From: Vibrio fortis
GTDB lineage: Bacteria; Pseudomonadota; Gammaproteobacteria; Enterobacterales; Vibrionaceae
Direction of reading: 5' to 3'
Assembly: GCF_024347475.1 (NCBI RefSeq)
Contig: NZ_AP025488.1
Coordinates: 868,001 to 932,000, forward strand
Length of the DNA: 64,000 nt
Both the position numbers and the translations under genes were made by a program. Shown here one piece after another: positions 16,267 to 25,946 of this stretch (position 1 is its first letter; every line of letters begins with the position of its first letter). Under the pieces are notes generated by a model that made no database searches, was not told where the DNA came from, and saw nothing but the letters and a program-made list of their open reading frames with translations.

Positions 16267-18562
16267 ATGCTTCACACTCTTCTTTTAATGAAGGAGCATA
16301 TTGTTTGAGGTACTGGCTGAGCTCCTCATACGGTATCGGGCGCGAGAAGTAGTAGCCTTGCATTAAGTCACAGTGACAAGCCTTTAACACATCAAAGTGT
16401 TCTTTGGTCTCAACCCCTTCTGCCAGTACTACCATGCCAAAGTTTTTACCAATGGCGATGATGTTTTGAACCATAGTCAGAGATTGCGCATCGCAGTTAA
16501 TGTTCTCAATAAAGCTCTTATCGATCTTCAATTCGTATATTGGTAGAGCTTTCAGCATACTCAGTGAAGAATATCCTGTTCCGAAATCATCCAGTGAGAT
16601 CTTAATACCTCTGTCATTGAGTGACTCAAAGATAGGGCGTACCTGTTGCACGTCTTCAATGAATAAGTTCTCCGTGATCTCAAGCGTTAGATAGTCACTC
16701 GGGAACTGGTACTTTTCCAGTGTCGCTAGAAGATGTTCCGTAAATGAAGCATGCATAAACTGACGCACTGAAATGTTGATCGATAGCCCTAGCTTGACCA
16801 TCTCAATTCGGTGTAGATGCGCGATTTGTTGAACACTTGATTCAATGATAAACGCGCCTAATCTAGGCATTAATCCCGTCTTTTCAGCAATAGGGATGAA
16901 TACGTCAGGCGGTACAAAACCAAGCTCGTCATCAATCCAACGTACTAAGGCTTCAACACCATTCACGTTACCATCTGCTCGCAGAAGCGGTTGGAACACC
17001 ATAAAGAGCGTCTGTTTTTCAACGGCAACCCTTAACTTCTGTTCCACTTTCATCTTGTATAAGTGCGTTTCCTGCATTTCGGCTGTGAACATGCTGTATG
17101 AGTTCTGCTGCTGTTTCGCCTTGTACATCGAGATATCTGCTGAGCGGAGAAGGCTATCGAGATCTCGACCATGTTGCGGGAACTGCGCGATACCGATGCT
17201 ACAGCTCAATAAGAACTGCGCTTCGTCTACATCGTAAGGCTTGGACAATACCTCGATAATTCGTTCAGCTAAGCGGTGCAGTTCGCTCTCATTAGTGAGT
17301 GGCGTTAAGAATAAGAACTCATCACTTGAATCTCTGATCACTAGGCTAAGGCGAGATTGGAAGCGGCTCAGACGCAGGGCGATTTGTTTCAAGATCTTAT
17401 CGCCGAAGTCATGACCATGAGTGTCGTTCACGCTCTTGAAGTTATCTATATCGATAAACAGTAGTGTAAACGGATGCTTCTCGTCATCGAGCCAACGACT
17501 GATGTTCTGGCGCATATAGAAGCGATTCGGTAAAGAGGTCAGTGGGTCATGGTTTGCTTGGTAGATAAGCTGCGTGCGTGTTCGTAGCTCGCTCTTCGAG
17601 ATAGACTTAACCAATATGTAAAAGCCGGCGTGTAACAATAAGAACACACCGATATAAATGCTAAATTCTTGCCAAAATACTTGGTCAACATAAGCGAGTT
17701 GCGTGCTAGCAATTACCCACAAATTGTAGTCTTTGAGGTAGGTCGTAGTGACAATGCAATTCTGGCCAGAATCCTCAACGATGATCGAGTAGATGTCACC
17801 GCTATTTTTCGCGTCTTGAATATTGGTTTTGTAAGTTTTCGCAAAGCTATCAGCAATACGATTAACCATGTTTTCATCGACAGGTGTTGAGTAAGCTCTT
17901 AGTGAAACCACGTCTTTAGAATAGAACTGTCTGTATAGATCATCACGTAGCAAACTTAAACTGTTGTGATCTGCAGTGTTTACGTTCTTTTTAAACAAAA
18001 TGGTGCTGTTGAGTTTTAACCCAGCCGTCATTACCGCGGCAACATCAGTGCCATTGATGGATATCGATTTGCGGATTGGGATGATCAACGTACCTAATGA
18101 GTCTTGGAAATAGGTTCGACCCAATACCATTTTCTGGCTTTCAATGGCCTCTAGAAACGACTCACGTGTGTAATCGTAATCAAGCAGGTTACTTTGTTCT
18201 GTAAGCATTAAGTTGGAGCTAACGGCCAAATACTCACCTTGAGGGTTTATCAAACCAAAGGCCGCAATTGCAGGGTGTGTATCGAGCAGTTTATCCAAGA
18301 TAGGACGAATTTGAATCGCAGCCGTGCGGGTAAAATCAGATTGCTGCACTAGTTGATGGCCGACGACCTCAAGCAGTGCTTCTTGGCTAGTCAGTAGTGA
18401 GTCGACAGAATTCGAGAATAGCTCAAGCTGCATGTGTTGCTGGCGAGTGAAGTCGTCACGATTGGTTTGCCACTTGATAATCCCAAATGCGGAAAAAAGT
18501 ATCGTAGTCAGTAGTACGATCAATACGTACAACGTCCAGATATTTTTTTTGAATACAGCCAT
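16265..18562 (-). CDS. Membrane GGDEF/EAL protein, probable cyclic-di-GMP phosphodiesterase
   Basis: A 765-residue protein with an N-terminal membrane helix (about 8-30), a large periplasmic sensor domain resembling dCache (about 35-285), a second helix (about 295-315), a GGDEF domain and an EAL domain. The GGDEF signature is degenerate (SSDEF, codons near 17320-17335), so cyclase activity is unlikely. The EAL domain keeps its key patterns: EALVRW, EITENLF, SLDDFGTGYSS, KIDKSF and LAEGVET. It probably degrades c-di-GMP in response to a periplasmic ligand. The degenerate GGDEF could instead bind GTP as an allosteric signal, as described for some tandem proteins. It is monocistronic. Confidence 0.88.
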   Translation of the reverse strand: MAVFKKNIWTLYVLIVLLTTILFSAFGIIKWQTNRDDFTRQQHMQLELFSNSVDSLLTSQEALLEVVGHQLVQQSDFTRTAAIQIRPILDKLLDTHPAIAAFGLINPQGEYLAVSSNLMLTEQSNLLDYDYTRESFLEAIESQKMVLGRTYFQDSLGTLIIPIRKSISINGTDVAAVMTAGLKLNSTILFKKNVNTADHNSLSLLRDDLYRQFYSKDVVSLRAYSTPVDENMVNRIADSFAKTYKTNIQDAKNSGDIYSIIVEDSGQNCIVTTTYLKDYNLWVIASTQLAYVDQVFWQEFSIYIGVFLLLHAGFYILVKSISKSELRTRTQLIYQANHDPLTSLPNRFYMRQNISRWLDDEKHPFTLLFIDIDNFKSVNDTHGHDFGDKILKQIALRLSRFQSRLSLVIRDSSDEFLFLTPLTNESELHRLAERIIEVLSKPYDVDEAQFLLSCSIGIAQFPQHGRDLDSLLRSADISMYKAKQQQNSYSMFTAEMQETHLYKMKVEQKLRVAVEKQTLFMVFQPLLRADGNVNGVEALVRWIDDELGFVPPDVFIPIAEKTGLMPRLGAFIIESSVQQIAHLHRIEMVKLGLSINISVRQFMHASFTEHLLATLEKYQFPSDYLTLEITENLFIEDVQQVRPIFESLNDRGIKISLDDFGTGYSSLSMLKALPIYELKIDKSFIENINCDAQSLTMVQNIIAIGKNFGMVVLAEGVETKEHFDVLKACHCDLMQGYYFSRPIPYEELSQYLKQYAPSLKEECEA

Positions 18563-18737
18563 ACAACGCCTTTGGGTCTAGATAACACTCATGTAACGGC
18601 CAGTTTTGAGAAACCTTGAATCGAAATTGCAAAAAAAGAACGCCGTATTTGTTGTGTTGTATAGTAACAAAACACATAGCGACGCAGTATCTTTTCGATC
18701 AAAGTTATTTGTTATCTAGACCAATTAGCCGTTATTT

Positions 18738-19583
18738 TTATGACTTGGTCACTTCGATCGGTAGCTCTTCTTTGGCTCCCCACTCAGTCCACGAACCATC
18801 GTAAACACTCATAGGGTTTGTATGCCCTGCAATTTTAGCCGCCAGCAAAATAATGCAAGCGGTAACACCAGAGCCGCAGCTAAAGACTATAGGCATAGTT
18901 TGCTCTAGGTTTAGATTGCTAAAGATAGACTTCAGTTCTTGGTCTGATTTTAAGCGACCATTTTCCATAACTTGTGCAAAGGGTAGGCAGATTGAATTTG
19001 GAATGTGCCCACTTCTTAGGCCCGGCCTAGGCTCAGGTACCTTAGAATCGAAACGAGCTTGCGAACGTGCATCAAGAATATTTGCTTGTTGCGTTCTAGA
19101 GTATTCGTTTACTTGAACGGCATCGATGAAGTAATCCTTGTCGAGCGAGCCTTCAAAGTCCCCTTGTGCATCGACGGCGGTGTAATCTGAAACGGTCTCA
19201 AATCCACACTCTACCCATGCTGGTAAACCACCATCTAGAATCAGCGTATTGTTGTGTCCCATAGCATGAAACATCCACCAAGCACGTGGCGAAGCAAACG
19301 TACCAGCATTGTCATAGACAACGACGGTGCTGGCGTTGTTGATGCCCAATGCTCTAGCACGCTCATTGAAATGCTTCTCGGTAGGGAACATGTGCGGGAG
19401 CAAAGTATGCTTATTGCAAAAGTCTTTGTCATAGTCGAATTTAATCGTGCCAGGAATGTACTGGTCTGTGATTTTCTGTGCTTCTCCCGGGATCTGAAAT
19501 TCGATACTGGCATCGAGAAGGATAATGTCTTGCTGTTTTAACAGTTCGTTTAATTGAGCGGGTGTGATCAGAGGTTGAGTCAT
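18738..19583 (-). CDS. sseA: 3-mercaptopyruvate / thiosulfate sulfurtransferase
   Basis: A 281-residue two-domain rhodanese. The inactive N-terminal rhodanese domain (about 5-125) includes YDNAGTFASPRAWWMF. The catalytic C-terminal domain (about 150-278) has the active-site loop CGSGVTA with Cys236, the signature of mercaptopyruvate sulfurtransferases rather than thiosulfate-specific rhodaneses, plus LRSGHIPNSICLPF. It is soluble and cytoplasmic. It lies 61 bp downstream of a small membrane-anchored protein gene and may be transcribed with it. Confidence 0.93.
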   Translation of the reverse strand: MTQPLITPAQLNELLKQQDIILLDASIEFQIPGEAQKITDQYIPGTIKFDYDKDFCNKHTLLPHMFPTEKHFNERARALGINNASTVVVYDNAGTFASPRAWWMFHAMGHNNTLILDGGLPAWVECGFETVSDYTAVDAQGDFEGSLDKDYFIDAVQVNEYSRTQQANILDARSQARFDSKVPEPRPGLRSGHIPNSICLPFAQVMENGRLKSDQELKSIFSNLNLEQTMPIVFSCGSGVTACIILLAAKIAGHTNPMSVYDGSWTEWGAKEELPIEVTKS

Positions 19584-19644
19584 GGTACTCCACTTCCTGT
19601 GTTGTGTGATTTTAGATATCTAAAAGCGATGATTTTTGGATACG

Positions 19645-19968
19645 CTAATGAGTAGCATCAGCAGCAATACAGCGCTGATATTTATAGCTTTGTTGTCCGG
19701 TTGTTTGATTCAATAATGCATCAACAATCACTACAGAATCAATGGGGCAATCAAGAGTCGCTGGTACCGACAATCGAAAGCTTGGCTCGCCATCAAGTTT
19801 TAAGGTCAGGTAACGGCGATGACCATCAAGAGATTGGGTCAACGTATTCGCCATAACGATTGCCCGTTTTTGTATGGGATCAGAGGAGGGGGCGGTCAAC
19901 TGTATTAGCACCACTAACACCAGAATACCTGCGCCGAGAACAACAAACGCCAACTTTAGCTGTTTCAT
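19645..19968 (-). CDS. Small membrane-anchored protein, function unknown
   Basis: 107 residues: one N-terminal hydrophobic helix (about 7-28), then a basic and polar region with two cysteines (in LDCPID and QRCIAAD) that could form a disulfide outside the membrane. I recognise no domain. It lies immediately upstream of sseA on the same strand. No clear Shine-Dalgarno supports the start, but the hydrophobic N-terminus begins right there. Confidence 0.6.
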   Translation of the reverse strand: MKQLKLAFVVLGAGILVLVVLIQLTAPSSDPIQKRAIVMANTLTQSLDGHRRYLTLKLDGEPSFRLSVPATLDCPIDSVVIVDALLNQTTGQQSYKYQRCIAADATH

Positions 19969-20075
19969 AGAGTGTTATTTTAACTCCTAGACTGTATGCA
20001 ATTAGTTTTAAGATACGCCAGTTATCCATATTTGTTAATCAAGCGTGTCGAGCTCGTGAGGTAACCAACAACAAA

Positions 20076-20103
20076 AAGCGAGCCCATATAGGCTCGCTTA
20101 TCG
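20076..20103 (-). terminator. Terminator after the lipoprotein gene
   Basis: AAGCGAGCC and GGCTCGCTT form a perfect 9-bp stem just past the lipoprotein stop codon at 20116. Read on the minus strand it is followed by TTTTTG. Confidence 0.8.
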
Positions 20104-20115
20104 TTGCTCAGTTAT

Positions 20116-20556
20116 CTACCAGGTTACTTGCATAACATCTGATGAAACCACTTGTTGAAGCGGTGGTTGACCGTCATAGAACCAGATTTCAATAAGGATA
20201 CTCTCCTCACTGATTGGGGCCGTAAATGAAGAACTGAACTGCCCATTATTTAGTGATCCAGCAATTAGTCGGCTTGAGTAATCTGGTTTAAATGTAGCAT
20301 CACTGCGCTCAGAGTAGCGGCTGTAAACAGACACAAATGAACGGCTCGTCGAAATGTGGCTGATATCGATATCAAGGTCATGCTGCTCTACCGGGTTGTA
20401 GTCAAAGCCATCTGGTACGGTTAAATTAGACATCGTGCTTGCCACTGCCGGAGCGGGCGCAGCTGTTGAACCGCCACCTCCGCCGCCACCTCCACCACAA
20501 CCAAAGATTAAAGTAGTACTGGCGATTAATGTCATCAATGAAGCTTGTTTAACCAT
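20116..20556 (-). CDS. Poly-glycine lipoprotein downstream of LruC gene
   Basis: 146 residues from the chosen start. The N-terminus MVKQASLMTLIASTTLIFGC ends in a lipobox (LIFGC), so the cysteine is probably lipidated. It is followed by nine glycines and an Ala/Pro-rich linker, then a beta-rich domain of about 110 residues with no recognised family. The start at 20556 has AAGGAAG about 7 bases upstream and gives a proper signal peptide. A start at 20649 would add a basic leader that is unsuitable for export. It lies 95 bp downstream of the LruC-domain gene on the same strand, which suggests a two-gene surface-protein unit. Confidence 0.75.
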   Translation of the reverse strand: MVKQASLMTLIASTTLIFGCGGGGGGGGGSTAAPAPAVASTMSNLTVPDGFDYNPVEQHDLDIDISHISTSRSFVSVYSRYSERSDATFKPDYSSRLIAGSLNNGQFSSSFTAPISEESILIEIWFYDGQPPLQQVVSSDVMQVTW

Positions 20557-20651
20557 GGCTCTACTTCCTTTTGTTAATGTTCCCTTTACAGCTGATGAAT
20601 CAAAGTTATAGCGACTAGAGTGTGAGGATTTCATTTGCTTGTTCATCATTA

Positions 20652-22796
20652 TTACTCCTCTGTGCTCAAGTCATAGCATTGACCAGCTTCAGGTGACTGG
20701 AACCAGTTGGTAGCATCTGCACCGCCAGATTCTGCGAACGTTTTGAATTGTGGATATGCAGTAACAATGTCTACACGCTCTTGTGGCCATTCCCATTCAG
20801 TGGTTGATGTGATCATTAGTGCCCAAGGATGATTCTCCGCTGTTTTGAAGTACTTGCCTTCGCTTGGACTACTGTCATCAACACCTAAACCCGTTTCAAA
20901 TAGATTTGCGCTGTCAAAGGCCTCTGTTGGTGCCTGGTCTGCCAAATGTACTTCCCAACTGCGACCTGGGTGCAGAGGTAGGTTGGGACCGTGATAGTGC
21001 CCTGGTGTTGCAAAGATGAACGGGTCATACGGCATGTCTGTCCAAGCGCTGGTATCAACGCCTTCACCATCCAGTGAAATGCCAATTTGGAACGCAAATT
21101 GTTCGTCATCTTTACAGCCATTCTGGGTACGATAGAAATCACAGCTGGTGGCAATTTTCTCAGTGAGATTCTCTGCGACAACAAAGATAGCTTCGCTACG
21201 ACCACTTTCCATATTTAGAGAAGTAAAGACACCGTTCTCTTTCATATAGGAGTTGCCAGTGCTAACAGAACTCGGTGCAAGATTTGGTAGGCGTACGGCA
21301 AAGCCATTTAGGTAATCAGCGCCGACAGCGACTAAACGACCATCAATAGTGGATTTGACGACTTTGCCATCTTTTAAGATCTCTGTGATGCGATAGCGAA
21401 GCACGGCATCGTTCATGTCGTAATCCGCTTTATACGGCCAGTTATCTTCGTACGCTAGTGTTGCGTAACCAGAAGCGCTTGGGAAGTAGCGAGCAGTCGC
21501 TCCATCGTTAAGCACATCGACTTGAATATCGACAACCTCACCCGATGTTGAACCGCCATAATATTCAAGGTTGGTTTGTTGACTGAAACGGAATCGAGCC
21601 CAAGTAGTCCCCGTTAATGCGCTGACATCGACATTAAGGAACAGCTCATTTTCACCTGCAGACAGTTGGTAGTCAGCAAAGACTTTTTCGTTTTCGCCGT
21701 CAAAGCTGCCATCTTGGTTCCAATCAATCCAAGCTGACAGGTAACCTGTCGTCGAAGCTTCAATCATCACTTTAGAATTGAGGCCAGCCTCAAGTGCCGT
21801 AACAAATCCGATACCACCGTTGGTCCATTCATCATCGACACCGGTTGTTTCATCAGACTGAGGTGATACAAAGCCATCTTGTTCGCCGTCTGGTGCCTCT
21901 GTTCCGAGCCAAGTAATTCCATCAAGCTCATGACGAGGGCCATTGCTGTTCAGCAGTGTTAAGTAGCTGTCTGGTGCATCACCGAAATCGATATTTGAAT
22001 CTTCGTCAATAACAGGAGCATTGGCACAACGAGCACCGTCATTTTGACCAGAGCTAGGGCCATTAGAGACAAACTCTACAGCAGGGACTATGCCTGCAGC
22101 GATATTGGCTGCGTTATCTGGCGATAGATTAACACGGTAGATTTTGCCGTCTTGGTTACGTGACACATAGTAGTTACCATTGACATCGAAATAGCCAGCA
22201 CCAAATGTACCCGTTTCGCCCGTATCACCGATCGAAGTTTCTGCGCCTGTGTTAGGGTCGAAGGAGTAGAGTACTCCTGAATTGTTATCGATACCGTAAA
22301 GCTTGCCATCACTTGGATGGAACGCAAAGTCTGTGAGTTTAACAGTGGCAATATTAGACACTTTCACAACGGGTAGGACTGCATTGGGATCCGACGCGAG
22401 TGGTGTTAAGTCGATAGTGAACAGTCCTTTACCAGTGCGGTACAGATAGTAGGTACTGTTATAAACATCCCCGACATAAAAGGTGTGGTCAGTCGGTAGG
22501 CCACTTGTGTTGACGACTTCGGCTTGGAAATCTTCCCCAAGTCGAACAATTCTTTTATTGGTTGTGTCGTAGCCATAGATATAGCGGTCATCGAAGCTGA
22601 AACCGACACCATTAATATTGACGTCCATACCTGTGTCCGATTGCAACAACGTGGTAGAGCCTGTGACGAGATTGACGCCATATACTTGAACTGGCGTAGA
22701 TTGAAATAGATATGCCTTACTTGGGCAAGTTTCAAAAGGGGCTGCTTGCACTATCATTGGTGCGCTTAGAAGCAAACTTAACGTTGGGATTCTCAT
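20652..22796 (-). CDS. Secreted LruC-domain protein with GEVED-type domain
   Basis: A 714-residue protein with a signal peptide (about 1-18). The N-terminal part (about 20-260) has beta-propeller-like features, with repeated segments such as YGIDNNSGVLYSFDP and GKIYRVNL. A GEVED-like calcium-binding adhesin region follows (about 265-430; FGDAPDSY, AWIDWNQDGSFDGENE, GEVVDIQV). The C-terminal LruC domain (about 440-710) has YEDNWPYKADYDMNDAV, NGFAVRLP and GHYHGPNLPLHPGRSWEVHL. LruC domains are named after a Leptospira surface antigen and occur in many Vibrio and Shewanella secreted proteins. Function is unknown; surface attachment or matrix binding is likely. It is the first gene of a pair with a downstream lipoprotein. 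Confidence 0.85.
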   Translation of the reverse strand: MRIPTLSLLLSAPMIVQAAPFETCPSKAYLFQSTPVQVYGVNLVTGSTTLLQSDTGMDVNINGVGFSFDDRYIYGYDTTNKRIVRLGEDFQAEVVNTSGLPTDHTFYVGDVYNSTYYLYRTGKGLFTIDLTPLASDPNAVLPVVKVSNIATVKLTDFAFHPSDGKLYGIDNNSGVLYSFDPNTGAETSIGDTGETGTFGAGYFDVNGNYYVSRNQDGKIYRVNLSPDNAANIAAGIVPAVEFVSNGPSSGQNDGARCANAPVIDEDSNIDFGDAPDSYLTLLNSNGPRHELDGITWLGTEAPDGEQDGFVSPQSDETTGVDDEWTNGGIGFVTALEAGLNSKVMIEASTTGYLSAWIDWNQDGSFDGENEKVFADYQLSAGENELFLNVDVSALTGTTWARFRFSQQTNLEYYGGSTSGEVVDIQVDVLNDGATARYFPSASGYATLAYEDNWPYKADYDMNDAVLRYRITEILKDGKVVKSTIDGRLVAVGADYLNGFAVRLPNLAPSSVSTGNSYMKENGVFTSLNMESGRSEAIFVVAENLTEKIATSCDFYRTQNGCKDDEQFAFQIGISLDGEGVDTSAWTDMPYDPFIFATPGHYHGPNLPLHPGRSWEVHLADQAPTEAFDSANLFETGLGVDDSSPSEGKYFKTAENHPWALMITSTTEWEWPQERVDIVTAYPQFKTFAESGGADATNWFQSPEAGQCYDLSTEE

Positions 22797-22978
22797 ATCA
22801 ACATCCTTGTAATGGAAGATAATGTATGAGTATCAATTCTTATGCCAATCTTAAGTTGTTGTTTTGTAGGGTTTAAATTTTGACTCGGTTAATTTTCTCA
22901 AAATGAGAATTGAAATGGTAACGAGATGAGAGGCGATGTAGTGCGCGTTATCAAAATGAAAATATGCGAGGGTAGCTA

Positions 22979-23012
22979 TAAAAAAAGCTTCAACTTAACA
23001 GTCGAAGCTCAA
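22979..23012 (-). terminator. Terminator after moeB
   Basis: AGCTTC and GAAGCT stems lie at the two ends. Read on the minus strand the hairpin ends in GAAGCTTTTTTTAT, 38 bases after the moeB stop. Confidence 0.75.
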
Positions 23013-23049
23013 TTGTGAAAATGATATGGGTGTTACTTAAAAAACTGGG

Positions 23050-23799
23050 TTAGCCACACACTGTACAAGTGGGCATTTTCATCAGTTTCATTTCTCGCCA
23101 ACTGTGGGACATAGCATCTAAGATAAGTAGCTTGCCTTCTTTTGGGGAGCCGAACTGCGCAATCACTTTGATGGCCTCTAACGCCTGCGCAGCACCGACC
23201 ATACCAACCACTGGCGCCATAACACCGGCCTCAACACAGCTAAGTGCCGCATTACCAAATAGTGCACTCAAACATTGATAACACGGAGTGTTTTCGTCTT
23301 GGTAGGTGAATACGCTGATCTGTCCTTCCATACGAATGGCTGCACCAGATACCAAAGGTACCTTCGCTTGATAGCAGAGACGATTGAGTTGGTTTCGGGT
23401 TTCTACGTTATCACATGCATCCAATACCAAAGAGTGAGATTGTACTAAGGCGATTAGTTCGTCATCTGACAGGCGTCGATCAATGGTCTCAACAGCCAAA
23501 TGAGGGTTTAATAATTTAAGTGACTCAGCCGCTGATTCAACCTTCTTCTTGCCGATGTCTGCATCAGTATGAAGAACTTGTCGTTGTAGGTTAGACAATT
23601 CGACCACGTCATCATCGATAAGCGTGAGTTTGCCAACACCTGCAGTCGCCAGATACTGAGACGCCGCACAGCCTAAACCGCCAGCGCCCAACACAAGTAT
23701 GGAGCTTTGCTTGAGCGCTTCTTGTCCCTCAAAATCGAACTGTTTAAGGATGATCTGGCGGTTGTAGCGAAGCATTTCCGCGTCAGACAAAATTTCCAT
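23050..23799 (-). CDS. moeB: Molybdopterin-synthase adenylyltransferase
   Basis: A 249-residue E1-like enzyme that adenylates the C-terminal glycine of MoaD so it can receive sulfur for molybdopterin. It has the nucleotide-binding loop VLGAGGLGCAA, LIDDDVVELSNLQRQ, the conserved DACDNVETRNQLN, and two zinc-binding CxxC motifs (CYQC and CTVC) at the expected places. The length matches E. coli MoeB (249) if translation starts at the ATG at 23799; another ATG lies two codons upstream. It follows moeA by about 6 bp in the same operon. MoaD is not in this window. Confidence 0.95.
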   Translation of the reverse strand: MEILSDAEMLRYNRQIILKQFDFEGQEALKQSSILVLGAGGLGCAASQYLATAGVGKLTLIDDDVVELSNLQRQVLHTDADIGKKKVESAAESLKLLNPHLAVETIDRRLSDDELIALVQSHSLVLDACDNVETRNQLNRLCYQAKVPLVSGAAIRMEGQISVFTYQDENTPCYQCLSALFGNAALSCVEAGVMAPVVGMVGAAQALEAIKVIAQFGSPKEGKLLILDAMSHSWREMKLMKMPTCTVCG

Positions 23800-23811
23800 T
23801 AACAAGCCTCG

Positions 23812-25047
23812 TTAGTAGAGTGTTGAATTGAACAGTTGGATTTGCACGGTTTCACCCGCCTCAACTCGGCCGCGTTCACGTTCAAGTACCACAAAGCAGT
23901 TTGCAAGGCTCATTGAGCGGAATGCGCCCGAGCTTTGATTACCTGTTGTCTCGACAACAAACTGACCATTTTCAATGGTGTAGATTCCGCGTTGGTAGTC
24001 GGTGCGTCCTGGTGCTTTTTTAAATGCAGAGCGTGTTGTCGCAGGGATTGATTCAGGTGCTTTCCAAGCCGTATTGCCAGCCAATTTCGCAAGCATTGGT
24101 TGTACAAGTACGTACATGGTTAAAACTGCAGACACTGGGTTACCCGGTAAGCCACAGAACCAAGCGTTCTCTAGTTCACCAAAAGCAAAAGGTTTGCCCG
24201 GTTTAATCGCCAGTTTCCAAAAGCCAATCTGCCCAAGCTCTTCAAGGATGTCTTTGGTGTAGTCAGCTTCACCAACACTTACACCACCCGAAGTGACTAC
24301 GACGTCAGCGAGATCTTGCGCTTTTTCGAATGTTTGTTTAAGCGTAGCAGGGCAATCAGGAATGATGCCTAAGTCGATTGCTTCACAGCCGAAAGCTTCA
24401 ATCAGTGGCTTGATACCGTAACGGTTGCTGTCGTAGATCTGACCATCTTCCAATGGCTGACCCAAAGGCTTAAGTTCGTCGCCTGTAGAGAAAAAAGCCA
24501 CTTTAGGTTTACGCAGCACTTGAATGTGGCTAATACCTAGAGAGGCGATCATTGGAATATCACGAGGAGTTAGGCGTTCGCCTTTACTCAGTACAACATC
24601 ACCCTGTTTGATATCATCACCAGTAGGGCGAATGTTGTTATTTGGCTTGATGTCAGTTTGCTGAATTTCAATGCCGCCTTCGGTTTCACGCGTGTTTTCT
24701 TGCATGATCACCGCGTCACAACCTTCAGGTATCTTAGCGCCAGTCATGATACGAATGCAGGTGTTTTGTGGCCATTGACCTTCAAACGGTTGACCTGCAA
24801 AAGATTTACCAGCGAGTGGAAGCGTGTAGCCATTTTCTAGATCCGCTAGACGCAGGGCATAACCATCCATTGCTGAGTTATCAAAAGGAGGAACAAAAAT
24901 AGGTGAGAGAATATCTTCAGCAAGAACGTAGCCTAAAGCATCCGCCAGCGGTAGTGATAGTGTTTCATGAATTGGTGTGATTGGTGATAGCAGCTTATCA
25001 AGTGCTTCTTCAATTGGCATCAAGCCGGGAGCGTCGCAACAGCCCAT
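23812..25047 (-). CDS. moeA: Molybdopterin molybdenumtransferase
   Basis: A 411-residue enzyme, the same length as E. coli MoeA, that inserts molybdate into molybdopterin-AMP to finish the cofactor. Conserved features include PPFDNSAMDGYAL, RIMTGAKIPEGCDAVIMQE, FFSTGDEL, YDSNRY, TSGGVSVGEADYTKDIL and GLPGNPVSA. The start at 25047 (MGCCDAPGLM) has AAGGAA about 8 bases upstream; a longer frame to 25119 adds low-complexity residues. It is the first gene of moeA-moeB, divergent from folE with 188 bp between the starts. Confidence 0.96.
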   Translation of the reverse strand: MGCCDAPGLMPIEEALDKLLSPITPIHETLSLPLADALGYVLAEDILSPIFVPPFDNSAMDGYALRLADLENGYTLPLAGKSFAGQPFEGQWPQNTCIRIMTGAKIPEGCDAVIMQENTRETEGGIEIQQTDIKPNNNIRPTGDDIKQGDVVLSKGERLTPRDIPMIASLGISHIQVLRKPKVAFFSTGDELKPLGQPLEDGQIYDSNRYGIKPLIEAFGCEAIDLGIIPDCPATLKQTFEKAQDLADVVVTSGGVSVGEADYTKDILEELGQIGFWKLAIKPGKPFAFGELENAWFCGLPGNPVSAVLTMYVLVQPMLAKLAGNTAWKAPESIPATTRSAFKKAPGRTDYQRGIYTIENGQFVVETTGNQSSGAFRSMSLANCFVVLERERGRVEAGETVQIQLFNSTLY

Positions 25048-25235
25048 AATTGAATTCCTTTGATCGTTATTATTTTGATTTGTTTGTTGGTACAGCGGTA
25101 TCAACGAAATTGATGCCACTTTAGCATAGTTTGAGGCCCGTAAATAATGACCTCCCTTAAAATATGGGTGTAATTATTCAAAATTCCGAGTATCCTTGTC
25201 TGCCATCCAAAAGGGGTAATAGAAGAGGAAGTTCA

Positions 25236-25889
25236 ATGTCAGGTCTTAGCGAATCAGCGAAGTTGGTTAAAGATGCGCTAGCGAGCCGCGGGTTAGAAAC
25301 ACCAATGAGCCCGAATCAGGTAAGCCGTGAAGAGAAAAAAGAACGAATCGAACACCATATGCGTGAGATTCTGACTCTTCTAGAACTTGATTTAACGGAT
25401 GACAGCTTAGAAGAAACGCCGCATCGTATTGCTAAAATGTATGTCGATGAGATTTTCTCTGGTTTGGATTACGCCAACTTCCCTAAAATCACCGTAATCG
25501 AAAACAAGATGAATGTTCGAGAAATGGTACGCGTGAAAGACATCACGGTAACCAGTACATGTGAGCATCACTTGGTGACGATCGATGGCAAAACGGCGGT
25601 TGCTTATATCCCTCGTGGAAAAATCATTGGTCTTTCTAAGATCAACCGCATTGTTCGTTTCTTTGCACAACGCCCTCAAGTTCAAGAGCGCATGACGCAA
25701 CAAATCCTAGTTGCACTGCAAACTTTGTTGGAAACTGATGATGTTGCAGTAACCATGGATGCGGTTCACTACTGTGTGAAGTCTCGTGGCGTCATGGATG
25801 CAACCAGTGAAACAACCACAACGGCTCTGGGGGGGATTTTCAAGTCAAACCCAGCAACCCGTCATGAGTTCTTGCACGGTTTACGCTAA
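25236..25889 (+). CDS. folE: GTP cyclohydrolase I
   Basis: A 217-residue homodecameric enzyme that converts GTP to dihydroneopterin triphosphate, the first step of folate synthesis. It shows the zinc-ligand motif TSTCEHHLV, the signature AYIPRGKIIGLSKINRIV, the catalytic region RPQVQERMTQQI and the second zinc cysteine in VHYCVKSRGVMD. The start at 25236 is backed by GAGGAAG just upstream; an in-frame codon at 25164 would add 24 non-conserved residues. It is divergent from moeA-moeB, another pterin-related pathway. A terminator follows. Confidence 0.96.
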   Translation: MSGLSESAKLVKDALASRGLETPMSPNQVSREEKKERIEHHMREILTLLELDLTDDSLEETPHRIAKMYVDEIFSGLDYANFPKITVIENKMNVREMVRVKDITVTSTCEHHLVTIDGKTAVAYIPRGKIIGLSKINRIVRFFAQRPQVQERMTQQILVALQTLLETDDVAVTMDAVHYCVKSRGVMDATSETTTTALGGIFKSNPATRHEFLHGLR

Positions 25890-25946
25890 TCTACGATTGA
25901 TTAGATAAGTTCGATTTCGCTTTTTTAATCGACAAGAAATATTCGA

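Noticed and set aside
20463..20500. CRISPR-like or microsatellite repeat
   Set aside because: This is the nine-glycine codon run of the lipoprotein, read with mixed codons; it is not a spaced repeat array.
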